64,000 nt of DNA. Origin: Opitutia bacterium ISCC 52. GTDB lineage: Bacteria; Verrucomicrobiota; Verrucomicrobiia; Opitutales; UBA2995. Made by a program: the position numbers and the translations under genes. Shown here piece after piece: positions 40,899 to 49,406 of this stretch. The DNA is taken from NCBI GenBank assembly GCA_014529675.2, contig CP076040.1:2375894-2439893 (forward strand), written 5' to 3'. Each line of letters opens with the position of its first letter. Position 1 is the first letter of the stretch. The notes beneath the pieces are model-generated. The model saw nothing but the letters and a program-made list of their open reading frames with translations, was not told the origin of the DNA and did not search any database.

Positions 40899-41123
40899 AT
40901 GAACACTAACACATCACAACGGAACGGTTCGGCGCTGCGAAGCCTTTTGAAAGGCGATGGGCTGGCTAAGGCATTTTTTCTTACGGCTGCCTTTCTCTCC
41001 TTTGTCTTTTCCGTGAGCTTATGGTTTAAAGGGTATAGAGAAGAAGGACTATTCGTAGGCATCTGGGTGCCGTCCATTTGCTCTGCAGGAGCACTAATCT
41101 TAGCCGGACGAAGACATGGATGA
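40899..41123 (+). CDS. Small two-helix membrane protein
   Basis: A 74-residue protein with a polar N-terminus (NTNTSQRNGSALRSLLKGD) and two hydrophobic segments: AFFLTAAFLSFVFSVSLWF, and GIWVPSICSAGALILAG following the loop GYREEGLFV. It resembles the YiaA/YiaB-type two-helix small proteins found beside transporters, but I cannot assign it firmly. Its end overlaps the next small gene by eight bases (ATG at 41116), which suggests translational coupling. Confidence 0.65.
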   Translation: MNTNTSQRNGSALRSLLKGDGLAKAFFLTAAFLSFVFSVSLWFKGYREEGLFVGIWVPSICSAGALILAGRRHG

Positions 41124-41247
41124 TCAAGTTATTCTAGTAGCTGGCTGCGTAATCTCCTTTCTCTTTCTGGGGGGTGCTTACGGTGTGTTGATTGGATTTT
41201 TCAAAGATACCACTCAATCAGGATCCGACAAGAACTCTGACGACTAA
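41116..41247 (+). CDS. 43-residue single-helix membrane protein
   Basis: Read from ATG 41116: a short N-terminus (DDQVI), one hydrophobic helix (LVAGCVISFLFLGGAYGVLIGFF) and a polar Ser/Asp-rich tail, ending at TAA 41245-41247. It overlaps the upstream gene's end and precedes the DoxX-like gene by 18 bases. It may be a small accessory subunit; this is inferred from size and position only. Confidence 0.5.
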   Translation: MDDQVILVAGCVISFLFLGGAYGVLIGFFKDTTQSGSDKNSDD

Positions 41248-41265
41248 CATTCAACTCAAACTGAA

Positions 41266-41572
41266 ATGAATATTTTATTATCAATAACCCAAATCATTGC
41301 TGGACTGTGTGTGCTGAACGTCTGGACTCGGAGAACCAATCGTCCCACAGCATGGCGAGGCGGCGAATCAACCTCAATGCAACAAGAATTCGAAGCTTAC
41401 GGCCTACCATTCTGGTTTATGAAAGTAGTTAGGTGGACAATAATCCCCTTAGCATAACTACTCATAGCGGGTGTATGGCTACCCTATCTTACAAAACCTG
41501 CAGCAATAGGTTTAGGACTGCTCATGCTTGGGGCTATAACCATGCACATGAAAATCGAAGACCCACTCCAGA
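41266..41572 (+). pseudogene. DoxX-like membrane protein, in-frame TAA and lost 3' end
   Basis: ATG 41266 gives a first TM (NILLSITQIIAGLCVLNVW) and GLPFWFMKVVRWTIIPLA, then TAA 41455-41457. The same frame continues with LLIAGVWLPYLTKPAAIGLGLLMLGAITMHMKIEDPL, the typical third and fourth DoxX helices and the conserved DP. After about 41570 homology ends and the DNA instead reads, on the other strand, as a DUF885 N-terminus. Two separate lesions therefore affect this gene: a nonsense codon and a 3' truncation. Confidence 0.75.
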
Positions 41573-41725
41573 ACCGGTTGCCGAAAACGGATTCTCCTTC
41601 ATTTGGGCAGCCCAATAATCGTCGAACAGTTGCTGAAGGTCTTCTGCAACCGAACCGTAAGACCCGACGAAAAAAATCATAAAAGCCAACACAATAACAA
41701 ATAGTCGATGAAGAGTCATAAGCAT
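41571..41725 (-). pseudogene. N-terminal fragment of a DUF885 secreted protein
   Basis: From ATG 41725 there is a signal peptide (LHRLFVIVLAFMIFFVGSYG) followed by EDLQQLFDDYWAAQMKENPFSAT, the characteristic start of DUF885 proteins (normally ~550-600 residues). Homology ends at about 41571, where it abuts the DoxX remnant. Over 90% of the gene is missing, so this is a deletion relic. Confidence 0.7.
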
Positions 41726-41781
41726 CCAGAGAAGCTAGGGTTCCAGGTATCTTCAGTTCAAACCATAAAGACGTCCTGCGA

Positions 41782-42186
41782 CTAGATCAGCGACTGAGAA
41801 TTCCCAAACGGATTAATCCCCATGCGAATCTGAAAGGTGTGAGCAATGCTCTTGGCCGCCCCTTTCGCTTGATTCGCTTTTTCCCCAACAAACAGCTCAT
41901 CGACGTTCGCGATGAATAATCCGACCCAGCGCTCAAAATGTTCGCGATCGACAGGTAGATTTATGTGCTTCGCCATGGGATTCCCGTGATAATCTCTTTT
42001 GCCAAATAACATATTACCCCAAAAGGCATACATGGTTGGTAAGTGCTTCGACCAATCCTCCACCCTTTCATTAAAAACCGGGCCCTAGAGATCGTCCTCC
42101 CGGATGGTTTCATAGAAAGTGTCGACTAACTGCTTGATATCATCGTCGCCAGTTATGTCGGCAACAGGTGTTTGATCACTTGACAT
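41782..42186 (-). pseudogene. Group III truncated hemoglobin with in-frame TAG
   Basis: ATG 42184-42186 opens SSDQTPVADITGDDDIKQLVDTFYETIREDDL, then TAG 42085-42087, then GPVFNERVEDWSKHLPTMYAFWGNMLFG and the proximal-His segment REHFERWVGLF. In group III truncated globins this region reads L-G-P-V/I-F, so the TAG sits exactly where a Leu is expected (TTG to TAG). The rest of the globin, ending RMGINPFG, is complete. The total length (134 codons) is family-like. Confidence 0.82.
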
Positions 42187-42259
42187 AGGGAACGTAAGTT
42201 GGTTTTGGAACAGCTTGTACGCATTCCTCCATACTGCAAGAGAGGGAGGTAAATAAGCA

Positions 42260-43912
42260 CTAATCTATTTGAGGTCGCAGTTTCCGAATCGCTTGCTGAA
42301 ATAAGCCGACCGCTCTCTCTCGATCCTCATTCGACTGATAAACCCCGGAGCTTTGATAAAAGTCGGCAAGCGCCTCAAATGAGCGAACCATGATCTCAGC
42401 ATCTTCAGCCGAGTGTACTGGTTGATCCCCTACAATCACTCGAATAACTCCAGCATGAGCCATGGCATCGAAACCCTGAGCTTCAATTGCCGCCCCTTGC
42501 CCCCAGGCTGAAATCCACCCACTTTCCGTAATTTCGATATCCGTCTCAATCGACCAACGATTGACACCGTCAATCTTACGTTTCCTCACATTGGCGGCCA
42601 AGTCCTCACCATCCTTAACAATCATTAATTTGCGCAAGCGTAAGGGCGAGTGCAGGGCTGCCCGAACAGTAACCGTTCCTCCACCTTCAGGTAAGTAAAG
42701 CGTTCCTCCCATACTTTGGCCTTCAACCTGAAAGTCGATCATCGGTCCTCCCGATATGAATGATCGTCCTGCCCTCATGGCTTCTTTAAATCCGTCAAAA
42801 CTCAAGTCACCTCCCGTATTCACGTAAGTGCGAATTGCTCCGAACATAGGTTGCCAATCGTCCCTGTATGGTGAGTTCGGCAAGTCAGTCCCGGCCGCCA
42901 TGGGAAGAAAGATGCCACAGTTCATGAGTCGGTACCAGTTCTCAGTATCGTAAATAAATCCGTTGCTTACTTCCCAGAAGTCGACTGCTCCCATAATGGC
43001 ATCGGCCAATGAAACCGAATGCCGGCCCAAAGTTCCGCCATGCGCTACTCCGGCAAACCCGTTTCGATTCCGCGCTTCTTCGAGCACGTCATACAATGGA
43101 GGATAGTTTTCATTCACCGCTGGCGTTCCCAATCCTCCCGTAGAATAAGGCAGAATAACCTCATCCAGACCAAGCAGGTTGATATGACCTTGTTGGTTAT
43201 CACGGTACTCCTGCCCGGGAATCAACATGTGATCACCATCCGTCCCCTCGCCTGCTGAACCATAAGCAAACTGACTCGACCAGACACCGGGTGTCATCCC
43301 GCCCTTGAGAACCATGAAGTGCCCTGTCTCAAGCCCATCGGCTTCAAACATGGAGAACCATTTTTCGTCGTCCTCAGCAGTCAAACGATCGAAATGCAAA
43401 TGCTCATCAATGGCGATCCAACCGTCTGCTTTGAGGTTCACCCACCGCTCGAGCTCAATAGAAGCATTCGTTTCCTGACCGCTTACCGCTACCGATACGG
43501 ACTCAGCGAAGTATTCAAACCCTTTGGCAACCGACACCGTTACTTCCTTGGTTCCGGCAGGCAGACTGACCGCGACCGGACCCAGACCTTTTGAGAACTG
43601 CATGGTTGAGCGATGATTACTTCTCAGATGAATCGAAGTAAAAGAGATGCCGTTGTCGCCGACCCAGCCAGGAAAGTGGGGTTCACCATCCACTTGAATG
43701 CTGAAACGAGCTGGCGTTGGACGACCAGTGTTTCTATCCAGAATGTCGATGAAGAGTTTTAGCCCATCCGGTTCTGCAATCTCGTTAAAGCTGTGCGTTA
43801 CGGGAGAGTGCTCATGTGCCAAGGTAACTCCAGTAAGCAAAATCAGAAAAGTGGCCAAAGCTAACCCAGGTAAATAATGATTTAATTTGGTTACTGGAGC
43901 GGTGAAGCGCAT
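42260..43912 (-). CDS. Secreted CehA/McbA-type PHP metallohydrolase
   Basis: About 550 residues from ATG 43912, with a signal peptide (GLALATFLILLTGVTLA). An N-terminal beta-sandwich (~40-160) precedes a PHP-type metal-dependent hydrolase domain with DEHLHFDRL (metal His pair), PGQEYRDNQQGHINLLGL, AHGGTLGRHS, FWEVSNGF and AAGTDLPNSP. Such proteins hydrolyse esters, carbamates or phosphoesters; the substrate is unknown. The gene is divergent from the sulfatase at 44.2 kb, with a large perfect palindrome between them. Confidence 0.82.
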   Translation of the reverse strand: MRFTAPVTKLNHYLPGLALATFLILLTGVTLAHEHSPVTHSFNEIAEPDGLKLFIDILDRNTGRPTPARFSIQVDGEPHFPGWVGDNGISFTSIHLRSNHRSTMQFSKGLGPVAVSLPAGTKEVTVSVAKGFEYFAESVSVAVSGQETNASIELERWVNLKADGWIAIDEHLHFDRLTAEDDEKWFSMFEADGLETGHFMVLKGGMTPGVWSSQFAYGSAGEGTDGDHMLIPGQEYRDNQQGHINLLGLDEVILPYSTGGLGTPAVNENYPPLYDVLEEARNRNGFAGVAHGGTLGRHSVSLADAIMGAVDFWEVSNGFIYDTENWYRLMNCGIFLPMAAGTDLPNSPYRDDWQPMFGAIRTYVNTGGDLSFDGFKEAMRAGRSFISGGPMIDFQVEGQSMGGTLYLPEGGGTVTVRAALHSPLRLRKLMIVKDGEDLAANVRKRKIDGVNRWSIETDIEITESGWISAWGQGAAIEAQGFDAMAHAGVIRVIVGDQPVHSAEDAEIMVRSFEALADFYQSSGVYQSNEDRERAVGLFQQAIRKLRPQID

Positions 43913-44032
43913 ACCAGAGATTATCCATTGAGGAGATTTGGGCATCAAGCTCTATTGTGTAAATGATACAGGACCCAAGGAATCATAATATAGGTAACAG
44001 AATCTTTTACTATGGAGAATCTAACCAAGTTA

Positions 44033-44101
44033 GGGCAAGAGCGTCCTCGCTCTGCCGTTTCCCGGGGCGTACGCTGCGACAGAGCGAGGACGCTCTTGCC
44101 C
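44033..44101. repeat. Perfect 22-bp inverted repeat (REP-like doublet)
   Basis: The arms at 44033-44054 and 44080-44101 are perfect reverse complements (GGGCAAGAGCGTCCTCGCTCTG on the left), with a 25-base GC-rich loop. Each arm also folds on itself (AGAGCG/CGCTCT). Being between two divergent gene starts, it is not a terminator. The layout matches the other REP-like doublets in this window. Confidence 0.75.
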
Positions 44102-44183
44102 TCCCATTCTACAATTGTTTGCATAGCATAAAACCATTGAGATTCTATTAAGCATACTTCAGATTCATACATTCTTCTCTAGA

Positions 44184-45575
44184 ATGAACTACTCAAGATT
44201 CCTCCTTCTATCTCTCATCTTTGCCATCTGTTGCAGTACAAAGGCAGCGAAACCCAACTTCGTCTTCATTATTGCGGATGATGCCAGCCACTTTGATGTC
44301 GGCTGTTATGGTGGTCAGGCCTATACACCCCATATGGACGCCTTGGCGAATCAGGGTATGCGATTTACCCAATGCTTTCAATCGTCACCCACTTGTTCTC
44401 CTACCCGCCATAATATCTACACCGGACAATACCCGTTCAAAACGGGTGCCTACCCGAACCACACCTTTGCTGCTCCAGGAACAAACAGCATCGTTCAATA
44501 CCTGAAACCCTTAGGCTACCGAGTGGCTCTGAGTGGAAAGACGCACATCAAACCAGAATCCGTTTTCCCATTCGAATATCTCAGCAAAGGCAACAACCCG
44601 GACTTCGATGCAGTTGAAAACTTCATCAAGGAGTGTGAATCAAGTGACACACCCTTCTGCTTGTTCCTTACATCAAACGAGCCCCATGCCCCCTGGGATA
44701 AAGGAGACGCCAGTCGCTACGATGCGAAAACCATTGATCTCCCCTACACCTTTGTTGATACGCCAGAAACACGAGATGCCATGACCCGCTACCTGGCGGA
44801 GATTACTTATTTCGATGATCAAGTCGGGCAAGCACTAAGCCTCCTGGACGAATACGGCTTGTCGGATAACACGATGTTCATCGCAACCACCGAGCAAGGA
44901 TCAAGCTTACCTTTTGCAAAGTGGACCCTCTACGATGCGGGTCTTCACACAGGATTCATAGTGAGATGGCCGGGCATGGTTGATCCAGGAACCACCTGCG
45001 ATGCACTTATTGAATATTCAGATGTCGTTCCGACATTCGTAGAAGCTGCTGGCGGGAAACCTGCATCCATTCTGGACGGGAAGAGCCTGATCCCTTTGCT
45101 CAAACAGCAGACCACTGAGCACAAAGACTACGTATTTTCACAAGCAACCACCCGAGGAATCATCAATGCACCCGAGTATTTTGGTATAAGGTCCATTCGG
45201 TCACAGCAATTCAAATACATCTGGAATTTTACGCCAGAGGTTCAGTATGAGAACGTGGTCACGATTCGCGAGGACACCAAATGGGGGGAAAGCACCGTCT
45301 TTAACTCCTGGAAGCGAGCAGCCAAAACCGATCCTGATGCAGCCGAAAAAGTACACCGTTACCACTTCCGCCCCAGTGAAGAGCTTTACAATATCGATCA
45401 AGATCCTAACGAATGGCGCAATCTAGCCGAGGTCCCCGAATATGCAGCGGCAAAGAACCAGCTGCGTGCTGAGCTCCTTAAGTGGATGGAGAAAACGGGA
45501 GACAAGGGTCAGCAATCTGAACTCGAAGCTGACCTCCACAGCGCTAAAATGTTAAACGCAAATAAGAAAGGCTAG
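44184..45575 (+). CDS. Secreted sulfatase, N-sulfoglucosamine sulfohydrolase-like
   Basis: A 463-residue protein with a signal peptide (~1-21). The sulfatase fold shows NFVFIIADDASHFDVGCYGG, formylglycine motif CSPTR (C71), and the late motif TTEQGSSLPFAKWTLYDAGLHTG, where Glu-Gln stands in place of the usual Asp-His. HTGFIVRWPG and DVVPTFVEAAGG resemble sulfamidase-like enzymes. It would desulfate a glycan in the periplasm or outside. Intact. Confidence 0.88.
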   Translation: MNYSRFLLLSLIFAICCSTKAAKPNFVFIIADDASHFDVGCYGGQAYTPHMDALANQGMRFTQCFQSSPTCSPTRHNIYTGQYPFKTGAYPNHTFAAPGTNSIVQYLKPLGYRVALSGKTHIKPESVFPFEYLSKGNNPDFDAVENFIKECESSDTPFCLFLTSNEPHAPWDKGDASRYDAKTIDLPYTFVDTPETRDAMTRYLAEITYFDDQVGQALSLLDEYGLSDNTMFIATTEQGSSLPFAKWTLYDAGLHTGFIVRWPGMVDPGTTCDALIEYSDVVPTFVEAAGGKPASILDGKSLIPLLKQQTTEHKDYVFSQATTRGIINAPEYFGIRSIRSQQFKYIWNFTPEVQYENVVTIREDTKWGESTVFNSWKRAAKTDPDAAEKVHRYHFRPSEELYNIDQDPNEWRNLAEVPEYAAAKNQLRAELLKWMEKTGDKGQQSELEADLHSAKMLNANKKG

Positions 45576-45668
45576 TGGCAGATTCGGCCTGAATCGTTCG
45601 ATTAAAGCTTTCATCGGAGCTGCAATTTTGCTGTATTCACAGTTTCCTACTGAAACTCAATCAATCAT

Positions 45669-47366
45669 ATGCCTGACCCCATCATCGAAAAACAAAGGGA
45701 GATGCTTGTCTCGGCCGCCAAAGAAGGCAAAGGCGCATCAGTAAAAACTTACATGAAGCTCTCAGGCCCTGGTTGGCTGCAGAGTGCGATCACCCTGGGA
45801 GGAGGCTCTTTGGCCGGTAGTTTATACCTGGGTATCATCGGTGGCTATGAACTGATGTGGTTGCAACCCTTGATGATGATATTCGGCATCGTGATGTTGA
45901 GTGCCATCGCCTATGTATCTCTTTCGACCGGCGAACGCCCACTGGCTGCTTTAAATAACCACGTGAACCCAGTTTTGGGTTACGGATGGGCTGTGGCTAC
46001 ACTCATGGCCAATATGGTTTGGGCCATGCCACAGTTCTCTCTGGGAACGGCTGCCATGCGGCAAAATCTCGGACTTTTCTCCGGCGATGGAGGGGAATAC
46101 ATCTGCGCCATCATCTTGTTCGTGATTGGGGTATTTGTTGTGTGGCTCTACGATGCCAGCGCTAAAGGTTATAAAATCTTCGACTATGCACTGAAAATCA
46201 TGGTGGGGATTGTGGTCCTTAGTTTCTTTCTTGTTGTATTTGCTCTGACGTTCAGTGACCAAGGCCTGCCTTGGGGAAGAATCTTCGCTGGATTTATACC
46301 TAAGCCAAGCATGCTGTTTGAGCCTGCTTCATCCTTAAGCCCATTAGTAGCAGCGTCTTCGGCTCCAGAATATTGGTCCGACCTACTGGTCTCACAACAA
46401 CGTGACCGCATGGTGGCTGCTGCCGCAACCGCGGTAGGTATCAACATGACCTTCCTGCTTCCCTACTCACTGCTCAAACGAGGCTGGGACAAAGATTTCC
46501 GCGGATTGGCTCGTTTCGACCTGGCAACCGCACTATTCATACCTTTCCTGCTAGCCACCAGTTGTGTGGTCATTGCAGCAGCTTCTCAGTTTCACGCTAA
46601 TCCTGAGCCAGGATTAATTGAGGTTCACAGTGGAAGCACCGTTGAAGTATCACCCAAACTTCAAGCAGCCTATGAAGGCAATCTTTCGAGCATGCTTTCA
46701 GCCACAGGAGGTGGAGACGCAACAGCTTCCATTATGGGGGCTCTACCCGAAGCCGATCGTCTTTTGGCCGCAACACTTATTCAACGTGATGCTTTCGCCC
46801 TGGCCAACTCGTTGGAAAACCTGGCTGGTCCAGGGATCGCCCAAATCGTCTTTGGCATCGGTGTAGTTGGCATGGCTATCTCTACCATTATCATTCTGAT
46901 GCTCATCAATGGTTTTGTGATCTGCGAACTGGCAGGTAAGCCCACCAAAGGGAAACTCTACTTCATTGGTTGCCTACTGGCGGGAATCGCCGGTGCACTC
47001 GGTGCTCTCTTCCTCTGGAGTGGCAAGGCGCAGTTTTACCTGGCCGTTCCAACCAGTCGATTCGGCATGGTTCTTCTACCGATCGCTTACATCGCCTTCT
47101 TCTTCCTGATGAACAACAAGAAGCTTCTTGGAGAAGCTATGCCTCAAGGAACATCCAGGATCTGGTGGAATATCATGATGGGTATCGCAGTACTTTTGGC
47201 TCTCACAGGCGCCACCATTTCGCTCCTGAATGACAAGGCGATGATTCCGGGCACAGGTATCTCAATCAAAAGTATAGCTTTTGTGCTCCTGGCCCTACTT
47301 GCGGCCTGGGCTTTGATCATCCATTTCAAGCGAAAAGGTAGTGGAGATTCTCCATCCTCGGCATAG
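45669..47366 (+). CDS. Nramp-like divalent metal transporter family protein
   Basis: A 565-residue polytopic membrane protein. The start of the transporter core, LSGPGWLQSAITLGGGSLAGSLYLG, resembles the first Nramp helix (GPG...), though the canonical metal-binding DPGN is absent (SAITLGGGS occupies that site). About 11-12 helices follow. Residues ~320-370 form a large soluble loop (GSTVEVSPKLQAAYEGN and neighbours). It belongs to a divergent PVC-type Nramp clade whose substrate may not be Mn/Fe. A hairpin terminator candidate follows the stop. Confidence 0.75.
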   Translation: MPDPIIEKQREMLVSAAKEGKGASVKTYMKLSGPGWLQSAITLGGGSLAGSLYLGIIGGYELMWLQPLMMIFGIVMLSAIAYVSLSTGERPLAALNNHVNPVLGYGWAVATLMANMVWAMPQFSLGTAAMRQNLGLFSGDGGEYICAIILFVIGVFVVWLYDASAKGYKIFDYALKIMVGIVVLSFFLVVFALTFSDQGLPWGRIFAGFIPKPSMLFEPASSLSPLVAASSAPEYWSDLLVSQQRDRMVAAAATAVGINMTFLLPYSLLKRGWDKDFRGLARFDLATALFIPFLLATSCVVIAAASQFHANPEPGLIEVHSGSTVEVSPKLQAAYEGNLSSMLSATGGGDATASIMGALPEADRLLAATLIQRDAFALANSLENLAGPGIAQIVFGIGVVGMAISTIIILMLINGFVICELAGKPTKGKLYFIGCLLAGIAGALGALFLWSGKAQFYLAVPTSRFGMVLLPIAYIAFFFLMNNKKLLGEAMPQGTSRIWWNIMMGIAVLLALTGATISLLNDKAMIPGTGISIKSIAFVLLALLAAWALIIHFKRKGSGDSPSSA

Positions 47367-47407
47367 CCGCTCAAGAAACTTCTCCATACCCAGTTAATTG
47401 GACGTTA

Positions 47408-47446
47408 ACCAGCAAAGTCTTGGACCTTGCTGGTCCATAGCTTTTT
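47408..47446 (+). terminator. Probable intrinsic terminator of the Nramp-like gene
   Basis: The stem ACCAGCAAAGTC (47408-47419) pairs with GACCTTGCTGGT (47423-47434) with one mismatch and a 3-base loop, and a T5 run follows at 47442-47446. It starts about 40 bases after the stop. Confidence 0.55.
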
Positions 47447-47606
47447 GAAAACTGCTCAAACACTTCATACTAGTAGATACTCACAATGTAGCCTGAGGGC
47501 ATGGGATAATGGATCAAATGCGCTTGTAAATCCCGCGCCTCACCCGGTCCACCTTGTTAACTTAAAACTGCTTGGCTCACTCTACATTAAAGCAAATCGC
47601 TACACC

Positions 47607-48428
47607 ATGGACGTCTACTACGTAGGCACAAATTCCAGTACTAGAGACAATTTCACCATCTCCAAAGGAAGCTATTTTAAAACACAGACCGAGGTTGATA
47701 ATTTTTCAGTCACCCACGGGACGGGCGCTGTGAATGGAAATCTTACCATCCTGGATGACGACGACGAATCTGATCCCATCGTCGACCTGGACGGATTAAG
47801 TGCACTCAACTATGTCGGGGGAGACTTCATCATTGAAAATAACGCTGCTCTTGCCAGCTTCTGTGGACTGTATCCACTTTACGATACAGGTAGCATTGAT
47901 GGAAACAGTTTCATATCCGGTAATATTGCCAATCCAACCACAGCAGATATACTTGCCCGAGGACTCTGTGAAACCTACGAGGATTATTACGATTGGATGG
48001 CCTCTTTCTACCTGGACGCAACCAGTCAATAAGTCATTGGCTTCTCAGCGGATCCAGATGCAGACCTTATAAGCAACCTTCAGGAATGGGCTTATGGACT
48101 AAACCCAAATGACGCTAACACTAGTGGACTTGAATTGGTCGGGCTTGGACTGACCACCCCAGACCTGCCAGTCGTTTACCCCGCATCTATATCAACCGGA
48201 GTAGATTTTCGTGCGGTATTCGGAAGGCTGATCGATTGGGACAATCAAGACTTGGAGTATAAGGTTCAATTCAGCAGCGATTTGACCACTTGGTACGATA
48301 GCGCGGAAATTCCAACCTATCTGGACACCAACGGAACAATTGACCTGGTCAGTGTTCCCTAACCATTTTTTCTGCCCAATTTTACCAAAGCTAAATTCTT
48401 TAGAGTCGTTGTATCTTTTGCTCCCTAA
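47607..48428 (+). pseudogene. Broken secreted surface protein (L-domain-like, C-terminal DPD motif)
   Basis: Homology-like sequence is readable from about ATG 47607. Repeats of the type VNGNLTILDDDD...LDGLSALNYVGGDFIIENN suggest receptor-L-domain-like solenoid units. The frame then has TAA 48030-48032, continues with SADPDADLISNLQEWAYGLNPND (a C-terminal segment widespread in verrucomicrobial secreted proteins) and beta-rich sequence KVQFSSDLTTWYD, has a second TAA at 48360-48362, and ends FFRVVVSFAP-TAA at 48426-48428. No signal peptide precedes it, so the 5' end is lost too. Frame continuity through both stops supports a single former gene. Confidence 0.65.
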
Positions 48429-48453
48429 CATCAGGTTAGGTTAATACTAGCCA

Positions 48454-49395
48454 CTAGGCTTGGGAATCAATAGATGACTTCCAATACGGAAACTGAACTT
48501 GAAAGGCCTCGGGAAGATCCGTATCAAATTTCAAACGCTCTGCCGAGATGGGATGTGTAAGTTCTAACTTATGAGCGTGCAGTAAAACTCTTTCTACGGG
48601 ACCCGCCAATTTCATCCGATTTGGACGATACCCATAAACTTCATCACCGAGAATAGGAAAACCGAAATCAGAAAGATGGACACGAATTTGATGAGTGCGG
48701 CCCGTATGAAGATGGCAGCGAATAAGGGAAATGCCGTTCTCACTTGAACCCAGAAACTCCCAGTCCGTATGAGCAGGTTTTCCATCTTCTCGAATAGTCA
48801 TTTTGTGCCTATGCGTGGGATTGCGGCCAATCGGCTTTTTAATCGTACCAGACAGTCGGTCGGGGATACCTGCAACAAGAGCAAGGTATTCCTTAATGAC
48901 TTCTCTTCTTGAGAAGGCTCCTACCAGGGCCTCGTAAGCTTTATCCGTCTTTGCCACAACCATGACACCCGAAGTACCACGATCAAGACGGTGAACGATT
49001 CCTTGACGTTCAGGACCACCCAACTGACTCAGATTTCCCTTACAATGATGAAGCAAGCCATTTACTAAAGTGAGACCTTTCGTCCCTGCTCCAGGGTGCA
49101 CGACAAGGCCTGCTGGTTTGTTCATAGCTAGAAGATGTTCATCCTCAAATAGAATATTCAATGACAAGTCGACAGGCGTAAGGTCGAAGGTCTTTTCCTC
49201 CGGTAGTTCAAATTCAACAGAATCACCTTCAAGAAGCTTCGTCGATTTGCTCGCAACTACCCCGTTTACTTTCACCATTCCTTCTTCAAAAGCTCGCTGA
49301 ACATGGCTTCGAGTCGTATCAACCAATTGATTACTCAACCACTTATCAGCACGGATCTTCCCTACTCCAATTTCTACTTCCAAGACTTGAGACAT
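48454..49395 (-). CDS. rluD: 23S rRNA pseudouridine synthase, RluD family
   Basis: A 313-residue protein. An N-terminal S4 RNA-binding domain (RADKWLSNQLVDTTRSHVQRAFEEGMVKVNG) is followed by the RluA-type catalytic domain with GIVHRLDRGTSG (catalytic Asp) and HTGRTHQIRVHL. It modifies uridines in helix 69 of 23S rRNA (RluD) or related sites. It is the last gene of a tight minus-strand cluster, 11 bases after add. Confidence 0.92.
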   Translation of the reverse strand: MSQVLEVEIGVGKIRADKWLSNQLVDTTRSHVQRAFEEGMVKVNGVVASKSTKLLEGDSVEFELPEEKTFDLTPVDLSLNILFEDEHLLAMNKPAGLVVHPGAGTKGLTLVNGLLHHCKGNLSQLGGPERQGIVHRLDRGTSGVMVVAKTDKAYEALVGAFSRREVIKEYLALVAGIPDRLSGTIKKPIGRNPTHRHKMTIREDGKPAHTDWEFLGSSENGISLIRCHLHTGRTHQIRVHLSDFGFPILGDEVYGYRPNRMKLAGPVERVLLHAHKLELTHPISAERLKFDTDLPEAFQVQFPYWKSSIDSQA

Positions 49396-49406
49396 AATCG
49401 CCGATG

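Noticed and set aside
44033-44101. Terminator at 44 kb
   Set aside because: It lies between two divergent gene starts, where no transcript is expected to end.
47427-47606. Start of the surface protein at the TTG 47427
   Set aside because: That start lies inside the terminator hairpin of the preceding gene and gives no signal peptide or family-like sequence.
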